A stretch of DNA of 6,708 nucleotides, taken from contig JBDSLU010000266.1 of assembly GCA_039916225.1 (NCBI GenBank), positions 1-6,708 on the forward strand. The letters run 5' to 3'. This DNA is from JBDSLU01 sp039916225 (GTDB lineage Bacteria > Acidobacteriota > Vicinamibacteria > Vicinamibacterales > Vicinamibacteraceae). Below are positions 1 to 5,500 of the stretch, piece by piece; position 1 is the stretch's first letter, and every line of letters begins with the position of its first letter. The translations under genes and the position numbers were made by a program. The notes under the pieces were generated by a model. It worked only from the letters and a program-made list of their open reading frames with translations. It was not told the DNA's origin and made no database searches.

Positions 1-1
1 G

Positions 2-238
2 GTGGCGCCGGCGGCGCCCCGCGCTTCGATGTGTCGGCCGCGGGCTCGGTTGGCGCGCCCCAGGAAACAGGGCTGCTGGGCGGACGCGGCGGCATACCAG
101 CCGATCGCCTACCGCTGGGCGCGTAACCTGGCCCGCTACGATGCCGCCGAGACGCGCCGCTTCGTCGGCTTCTACGACGCGGCGGCGGGGGAGTCGGCCA
201 CGGTCCTGGCTCGCGCCACCGCTGTCGACATCAATTGA
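2..238 (+). CDS. 3' end of an unrecognised gene, cut by the left edge
   Basis: This open frame enters from the left edge and stops at TGA 236-238, so the true start lies outside the window; the GTG at base 2 is only the first codon seen. I do not recognise the family. The last ~48 residues (from about base 95) look like real protein: mixed composition, aromatic residues in YRWARNLARYD and RRFVGFYDAAAGE, ending ATAVDIN, with C/G-ending codons. The first ~30 residues are very rich in Arg, Pro and Ala and look like out-of-frame translation of GC-rich DNA. The frame starting at base 1 gives a more ordinary peptide there (containing RFDVSAAGSVGAPQ) and stops at 124-126. A frameshift or assembly error near 85-100 is therefore possible. 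The stop lies only a few bases before a candidate promoter for the next gene, so this gene probably belongs to a separate transcription unit. Confidence 0.5.
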   Translation: MAPAAPRASMCRPRARLARPRKQGCWADAAAYQPIAYRWARNLARYDAAETRRFVGFYDAAAGESATVLARATAVDIN

Positions 239-240
239 GG

Positions 241-270
241 TTGATTCAGTGGTCAAACCAGTCGTAGCAT
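241..270 (+). promoter_or_regulatory. Candidate sigma70-type promoter upstream of the TIM-barrel gene
   Basis: TTGATT at 241-246 resembles a -35 box (4 of 6 to TTGACA) and TAGCAT at 265-270 resembles a -10 box (4 of 6 to TATAAT). They are 18 bp apart, within the usual range. A start near 277 would give a 5' leader of about 35 bases before the ATG at 312. The stretch is clearly more AT-rich than its surroundings. The spacer holds a small inverted repeat, TGGT-CAA-ACCA (250-260), which could be an operator or chance. Evidence is sequence resemblance only. Confidence 0.4.
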
Positions 271-298
271 CGGCCGTTCCCGTGCAAGACGGATCCGA

Positions 299-306
299 GA
301 GGTGAG
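299..306 (+). promoter_or_regulatory. Shine-Dalgarno that decides the start at 312
   Basis: The run GAGGTGAG lies 5 bases before ATG 312, a normal ribosome-binding spacing. An in-frame GTG at 306-308 overlaps the end of this purine run and would leave no workable spacing, so the ATG is preferred. It also places the twin-arginine pair at residues 7-8, as expected for a Tat leader. Confidence 0.6.
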
Positions 307-311
307 TGCTG

Positions 312-1187
312 ATGAGTGTTCGCGCGACGCGTCGTGATCTCCTGAAGCTGGGTGGCGCTGCAGCCGCCGCGATGGCGGCATCGCCGCTGCTCGATGGCGT
401 GTCGGCCGCGAGCCTGCTGGCTCCGGCCTGGAAGCCGCTGCCGATCGGCACCCAGGCGTGGTGCGTCCGCACGCAGCTGCGGACCGACATCCCCGGCACG
501 CTGGCACAGGTGTCGAAGGCCGGGTTCGAGCTGCTCGAGCTCGAGAATGCGTTCGGCAAGAGCGGCGCCGAGTGGAAGACGGCCCTCGACGCCGCCAAGC
601 TCAAGGCGGCTGGGTTCCACCACAACCTGTCGGATCTGCGCGCCGACAAACTGGCCGCGACCATCGAGTTCAATCAGGCGCTGGGCAACCGCAACCTGAT
701 CATCCGCTCGCTGCCGCCGGCGGTCTACGAGTCGGTCGATCTCCTGAAGCAGACGACCGACGAGATCAACGGCATCGCCGAGAAACTCAAGCCGCACAAC
801 CTGCGCGTCGGGTACCACAACCACACGACCGACTTCAATCGCCTGGACGGCGAGTACTGGTGGAACCGCTTCGCGGACAACACCAGCAAGGACGTCGTGC
901 TGCAGTTCGACACCGGCAACGCCTCCGAGAAGGACGGCGTCGACGTCGTCGAGGTCCTCAAGCGCAACCCGGGTCGCGTCAAGTCGCTGCACGTCAAGCC
1001 GTTCTCGAAGGCCTCGCCGAACGCCTTCCTCGGCGCCGACGAGCTGAACTGGCCCGCGATCATGACCGCTGCCGAGACCGTGGCTGGCGCCGAGCTCTAC
1101 ATCATCGAATACGAGAAGGCGACGGGGAAGCCGCCCATCGAGGATCTGACGGCCAACCTCGTGGCCTTCAAGAAGCTGCGCGCCTGA
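312..1187 (+). CDS. Tat-exported sugar phosphate isomerase/epimerase-like TIM barrel protein
   Basis: This 291-residue protein belongs to the xylose isomerase-like TIM barrel superfamily (AP endonuclease 2 fold), whose members are metal-dependent sugar or inositol isomerases, epimerases and dehydratases. The N-terminus is a Tat signal: T6-R7-R8-D-L-L-K, then a Gly/Ala-rich hydrophobic stretch to about residue 27 and a likely cleavage after VSA (30-32). Barrel landmarks follow in order: GFELLELE (71-78), the GYHNHTTDF block (167-175), FDTGNA (199-204), SLHVKP (225-230) and YIIEYE (263-268). In this fold conserved acidic and histidine residues on successive strands bind a divalent metal; H169/H171, D200, H227 and E266 are the candidates here, assigned by pattern rather than structure. 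Length is normal for a single-domain family member with a leader. The exact substrate cannot be read from sequence. Tat export implies a folded, metal-loaded enzyme in the periplasm. The gene probably has its own promoter and converges on the phosphatase gene. Confidence 0.9.
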   Translation: MSVRATRRDLLKLGGAAAAAMAASPLLDGVSAASLLAPAWKPLPIGTQAWCVRTQLRTDIPGTLAQVSKAGFELLELENAFGKSGAEWKTALDAAKLKAAGFHHNLSDLRADKLAATIEFNQALGNRNLIIRSLPPAVYESVDLLKQTTDEINGIAEKLKPHNLRVGYHNHTTDFNRLDGEYWWNRFADNTSKDVVLQFDTGNASEKDGVDVVEVLKRNPGRVKSLHVKPFSKASPNAFLGADELNWPAIMTAAETVAGAELYIIEYEKATGKPPIEDLTANLVAFKKLRA

Positions 1188-1196
1188 CGATCGTCA
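1185..1196. repeat. Perfect 12-bp palindrome joining two convergent stop codons
   Basis: TGACGATCGTCA reads the same on both strands. Its first three bases are the stop codon of the + strand TIM-barrel gene, and its last three are the stop (TGA on the minus strand) of the phosphatase gene. The 6 bp between the stops are the palindrome's core. There is no T-tract and no room for a conventional intrinsic terminator here. As a hairpin it would have almost no loop, so a terminator role is doubtful. Confidence 0.6.
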
Positions 1197-2003
1197 CGGC
1201 AGCCAGGAACCGTACATCGGGTTCGGGAGCACGAAGAAGCGTGACCCGAACTCGTTGAACGCGTCGTCGCCGGAGCCGCGAATGGTCTGCGACAGTTTCG
1301 GGAAGTCGGTGATGTTGTCACCGACGAACGCCACCACGACGAGCGGCGGCAGCGTCGAGGGCAACAGGCCGCTCTGCACCGCGTCGAAGCGCGGGTTCTT
1401 GTCGGACGGCCCGGTCCGGCACAGCATCAGGTCGTAGGCGAGGCCGCGCGCGTCGAGGACCGCCCTGGTGTCGGCGCAGACCGGCTCGCGACGGTTGGTG
1501 ACGATCGCGATCTTGCCGCCGAGCGCGCGGATCCGCGTCAGGAACGCGGCGGCGCCGGGCACGGCGGTCGCCTCGCGCCGACGCACCCAGGCGCTCCACG
1601 CGTCTTCGTCGTGCGGCCGGCCGCCGCGTTCGATCTGATACGCCAGGTTGCTGATCACGGTCTCGTCGGCATCGAGGACGACGCCCCACGAGCCGGCGGC
1701 GCGGCCGGCGGCGGCGCGCTCGACCTGGTCCTCCGCCATCCGGTAGGTCTGGCGCACGGCCGCTTCGTACTCCGCGGCATCGCGCACCCAACGGATCTCG
1801 AGACCGGGGTTGGCCGACGGCACCGGTGCCGGGCTGGCCGTCGTGGCCGGCGCCGGAGGTACCGGCGTGCCCGTCGGGGCCTGGGCGGTGGCGCCCGGCG
1901 GCGGGGGCGGCGGGGCAACGCGCGGCGGCGGCGTGCCACCGCCGCAGGCGAACGACGACGAGAGCGCGACGGCCAGCAGCGTGGACGTAGAACGGCGGGA
2001 CAT
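1194..2003 (-). CDS. HAD-superfamily acid phosphatase, e(P4)/class B-like, probable lipoprotein
   Basis: This 269-residue protein is a HAD phosphatase of the bacterial acid phosphatase/lipoprotein e(P4) type, close to the 274 residues of e(P4). Family members hydrolyse phosphomonoesters such as nucleotide 5'-phosphates outside the cytoplasm. HAD motifs are intact: motif I VVLDADET (108-115; nucleophile D111, acid D113), motif II IVTNR (167-171), a motif III lysine region around K202, and motif IV GDNITDF (228-234; D229, D233 for Mg2+). The tail NPMYGSW is typical of the family. The N-terminus is a short signal with C20 in an SFAC context, a loose lipobox lacking the usual leucine at -3, followed by GGG. 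A Pro/Ala/Thr-rich linker (about 24-65) then tethers the catalytic domain (about 68-269). ATG 2003 is chosen because the signal peptide starts there. A GTG at 2012 adds only three residues. Longer extensions are Arg-rich, run antisense to the next gene and are not credible. Confidence 0.9.
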   Translation of the reverse strand: MSRRSTSTLLAVALSSSFACGGGTPPPRVAPPPPPPGATAQAPTGTPVPPAPATTASPAPVPSANPGLEIRWVRDAAEYEAAVRQTYRMAEDQVERAAAGRAAGSWGVVLDADETVISNLAYQIERGGRPHDEDAWSAWVRRREATAVPGAAAFLTRIRALGGKIAIVTNRREPVCADTRAVLDARGLAYDLMLCRTGPSDKNPRFDAVQSGLLPSTLPPLVVVAFVGDNITDFPKLSQTIRGSGDDAFNEFGSRFFVLPNPMYGSWLP

Positions 2004-2039
2004 GGTGCCCACCAGCTTAGTCTCTGCTACGCTTCCGCC
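2004..2039. promoter_or_regulatory. 36-bp divergent intergenic gap, candidate back-to-back promoters
   Basis: The phosphatase (minus) and YqeY-domain (plus) starts face away from each other across just 36 bp, so promoter elements must lie here or inside the opposite gene. Neither start has a strong Shine-Dalgarno. On the plus strand TACGCT (2028-2033) fits a TANNNT -10 pattern 6 bases before ATG 2040. On the minus strand TAAGCT (bases 2019-2014) fits it 10 bases before ATG 2003. That layout fits leaderless or near-leaderless transcripts. TANNNT is a loose pattern and no -35 boxes are evident. Confidence 0.3.
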
Positions 2040-2486
2040 ATGCCTCTCATCGACCAGGTCACCAAGGACATCGCGGCAGCGATGAAGGCGCACGATCCGC
2101 TGCGGCTCGGCGCGCTGCGCATGCTGAAGGCCGCGATCATGAACCGCGAGGTCGAGAAGGGCCGCGGCCTCGAGCCGACCGAGGACATGCAGGTCGTCCA
2201 GCAGGGCGTCAAGCAGCGCAAGGACTCGATCGAGATGTTCGAGCAGGGCGGCCGCCTCGAGCTGGCGGCCAAGGAGCGCGCCGAGATCGTCGTGCTCGAA
2301 AGCTACCTGCCGGCGGCCGTTCCCGACGAGGAAATCGCCGCCGCGATTGCCGAGGCAAAGGCCGAGACCGGCGCCACGTCGGCCAAGGACATGGGCAAGG
2401 TGATGAAGCACCTCACCGCGAAGTTCACGGGCCGCCCGGTCGACGGCAAGGCACTCAGCGAGCGGGTCCGCGCCGCGTTGTCGTAG
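2040..2486 (+). CDS. GatB/YqeY-domain protein
   Basis: This 148-residue single-domain protein matches the YqeY family, standalone relatives of the C-terminal helical domain of the GatB subunit of tRNA amidotransferase. Length is typical (about 147-150). Family-like features in order: an N-terminal helix (LIDQVTKDIAAAMKAHD) leading into LRLGALRMLKAAIMNREVEK (21-40), a charged helix around QRKDSIEMFEQGGR (59-72), the hallmark ESYLP (87-91) followed by DEEI, and the C-terminal DMGKVMKHL (117-125) with GRPVDGKALSERV (131-143). The domain is thought to contact tRNA in GatB; the role of the free-standing protein is poorly defined, and a link to translation is inferred from the family. It is cytoplasmic, with no signal or membrane segment. 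ATG 2040 has no clear ribosome binding site but is the only start giving a family-like N-terminus; upstream in-frame sequence is antisense to the phosphatase leader. Confidence 0.92.
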   Translation: MPLIDQVTKDIAAAMKAHDPLRLGALRMLKAAIMNREVEKGRGLEPTEDMQVVQQGVKQRKDSIEMFEQGGRLELAAKERAEIVVLESYLPAAVPDEEIAAAIAEAKAETGATSAKDMGKVMKHLTAKFTGRPVDGKALSERVRAALS

Positions 2487-2572
2487 AGTCCTAGAGTAGG
2501 TCAACCGTTCGTTCGGCTGTCCCCCTGCAGTCGATCTCGCTATCCCGTCGTCGTTTGGATGCGGATCTGTCT
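2487..2572 (+). other. Intergenic leader of the propeller genes
   Basis: This 86-bp gap has no convincing -35/-10 pair and no strong terminator. The only fold I see is CCTA-GAG-TAGG just after the YqeY stop, too short to act as one. The only ribosome-binding candidate is a weak GCGGAT at 2561-2566, six bases before ATG 2573. Either transcription reads through from the YqeY gene or a promoter of unfamiliar type lies here. Confidence 0.35.
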
Positions 2573-5500
2573 ATGCGAATCGCCAGGGTGCTCGCTCTCT
2601 GCCTGCTGCCGTCGCTCGCCGCCGCGCAACCCGTTCAATCCGTCCAGGTCGTCCACCAGTTCACGCCATCACCGGCCGGGCCGGACGGGGCGCTCGTCCA
2701 GGTGCCGGACGGCAGCTTCTACGGCGTGACCGCGGCGGCCATTTATCGACTGGCGAGCGACGGCACGGTGTCGACGGCGGCGCTGTTCACCGACGGCGTC
2801 GACGCCAGCGGCGCCCTGCTTCGCCAGCCCGACGGCGCGCTCTACGGCACCACGCAAGGGGGCGGGGCCGACGGCCAGGGTACGGTGTTCCGCTTCGATC
2901 CGGCCACCGGCGACGTCCGAACGCTCCATGCCTTCACCGGCGTCCGCGAGGGCACGTCGCCGTTCGACGGGCTCACGTCCGTGGGCGGCCTGCTCTATGG
3001 CGTGACGACCACCACGCTGTTCAGCGTCGATCCGGCGACCGGCGCCACCGTCATGCTCCACACGTTCGGCGAGGACGCTCCGGTGGGCGCCTACCCAGCC
3101 AGCGGACTGACCGTCGGCATCGACGGCCTCCTCTACGGCGCCAGCCGCTCGCAACGCTTTCCGGGAACGGGGACGGGCGGCGTCTATCGGTTCGATCCGG
3201 CGACCGGGGTGATGACGCTCGTCCACGAGTTCGCGGGCGGGGCACCGCCGGCCGCGCGCCTGTTGCTCAGCCCGGACGGGCGTCTGATCGGCGTCGCCAA
3301 CGTCGGCATCTATCGCTACGATCCGGTCGCGGACACGCTCGACGTGCTCGCCGGGCCGTCAGGGCTGTGGGGGCTCTCCGGCCCGCTCGTCGCGACCCCT
3401 GACGGCAGTCTGTACGGGATCACCACGACCGGCGATGGCGGTCCCTCCGCGAGCGCCGCGGTGTTCCGGCTGCGCCCGACCGGCGGTCCGTACGCCGTCG
3501 ACGTCCTGCATTTCTTCGACTTTCTGACCACCGGCGCGAGCACTCGCGCACCACTCACGCGTGGTGCGGACGGCCTGCTCTACGGCTACGCCCAGCGCGG
3601 CGGCCCCGTCGATGCGGGCACCGTGTTTCGGTTCGACCCGGCGGCCGGCGGACCGCAGCCGAACCCGACCCTCCTGACCGTGCTGCACCAGTTCGTGCCG
3701 ACCACGATCTGGGAGCCGTCCGAGCCGATCAGCGGTTCTGGCGGTCGCCTCTTCGGCGCGGCCAGCGCCGGTGGCTCCGGGCGTCGCGGCGGCATCTACT
3801 CGCTCGATCCGGCGACCGGCGGGTTCATTCACGCCGCCGACGTGCCGGGCACTGCGGGCTGGTCGAGCAACAGCAATTCGCCATTGACCCTCGGGCCGGA
3901 TGCCGCCCTCTACGGCACGACCGACTCATCGAATGGTTTTGCACTCGAAAGCGGCGTGGTGCGCTTCGTCCCGGCGACCAATGCGACGACGAACACCGTG
4001 ACCGCCGTCGTGCCCGGCGCGGGCACGACCAGCTCACCGATCGCCAAGGCGGCGGACGGGAACCTCTACTTCGTCCGCGGTCGCACGGTCTATCGCGTCG
4101 GCACCGACGGGGTCGCCACGCCGGCCGGCACGGAGCCGTTTCCACCAGGCATCACCGATCTCCACGTCAAGAACACGGTGTGGAACGGGGTCGTGGCCGG
4201 CGGCGACGGCCAGGTCTACGTCGGCTTCGTCACCGTGGGCGGCGGCGCCGCGCCGTTCGAAGTCTTCCGGTTCTCCCGCCTCTTCCGGGTCAATGCGACC
4301 ACCAACACCATCGACCAGATGGTCGACTGGTCCACCGACGCCATCAGCAGCATGGCGACTGCGCCCGGCGGCGTGTACGTCGCGACATCGGGCGGCATTT
4401 CGCGCTTCGAGGCGGCGACCGGCGCTCGCACCACGGTCTGCACGCCAGGGCGTCCGGCGGCCTCGATCACCCCGATCGGCGACGCGCTCGTGGGCCTGCT
4501 CGCCGACGACTCGTTCGGCGGCGAGCAGCGGCTCTTCGTGTGCCGGCCGGCCACCGGCCTGACCGAGCTGCGGACGCTGCCGGCGTCGATCGGCCGGCTG
4601 CGCGGCCGGCTCGTGGCGATCGGCGACGTGCTGTATGGCGCGACGTCGGGCGACGTCAGAGCTCGCGCGTTCGGCGCGCGCCAAACGCCGGCGACGGCGC
4701 CTGGCGGCGCGATCATCCGCCTCTCCGTGTCGAATCCATTGCCGCCGTTCGACCCCGAACACGACGGCCTGCCGAGCGACTGGGAGACCACCTATGGACT
4801 CGATCCTTTCTCGGCCAGCGGCGCCGACGGCGCCGGCGGGGATCCGGATGGCGACGGGCGCACCAACGCCCAGGAACTGGTCGACGGCACGCATCCTCGC
4901 GGAGTGTTGACGCGCTACTTCGCGGAAGGGGCGACCGGCCCGTTCTTCCGGACCCGTCTCGATCTCGCCAACCCCAATGGCGGTCGCGCCGCCAGTGTCC
5001 TCGTCCGGTTTTTGACCGACACCGGCGCGCGGATCGCGCACAACGTGGTGATCCCACCGATGGGCCACGAGTCGATCGATCCGGCGACCATCACCGGCCT
5101 GGCGCACGCGACCTTCTCGAGCGTCATCGAGGCCGATCTGCCGGTCGCCGTCGAGCGCACGATGTCGTGGGATCCGTCGGGTTACGGCAGCCATGTCGAG
5201 ACCGGTGTGGTCGCGCCGTCGACGACCTGGTACCTGGCCGAAGGCTCGACCTCCGGCGCGTTCGCGCTCTTCTACCTTCTCCAGAACCCGCAGGAGACGG
5301 CCGTGATCGCCACGGTGCGATACCTGCGCCCGTTCGGTCTGCCGCCCATAGAGAAGCAGTACTCGTTGCCGCCGTTCAGCCGGACGACGATCGTCGTCGA
5401 CGACGAGGGCGGCGAACTGACCAGCACGGACGTGTCGGCGGTGATCACCGCGCCGTCGCCGATCGTGGCGGAGCGGGCCATGTACTACTCGCAGCCCAGT

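Noticed and set aside
246..992. 248-residue frame on the minus strand over the TIM-barrel gene
   Set aside because: It is antisense to a gene with intact family motifs and itself shows only low-complexity Arg/Val/Leu sequence.
2487..2503. CCTA-GAG-TAGG hairpin after the YqeY gene as a terminator
   Set aside because: A four-base stem with no T-tract is too weak.
2004..2504. N-terminal extension of the phosphatase frame up to base 2504
   Set aside because: The extension is antisense to the YqeY-domain gene, carries no domain, and would bury the signal peptide that begins at ATG 2003.
2555..2572. TTG start six codons upstream for the propeller gene
   Set aside because: It adds MDADLS before the signal peptide, and the tandem paralogue starts at the MRIA methionine.
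3029..3819. Recurring 14-base word GATCCGGCGACCGG as a CRISPR-like or regulatory repeat
   Set aside because: The copies are irregularly spaced and in frame, encoding the DPATG strand of the propeller blades, so they are coding repeats.
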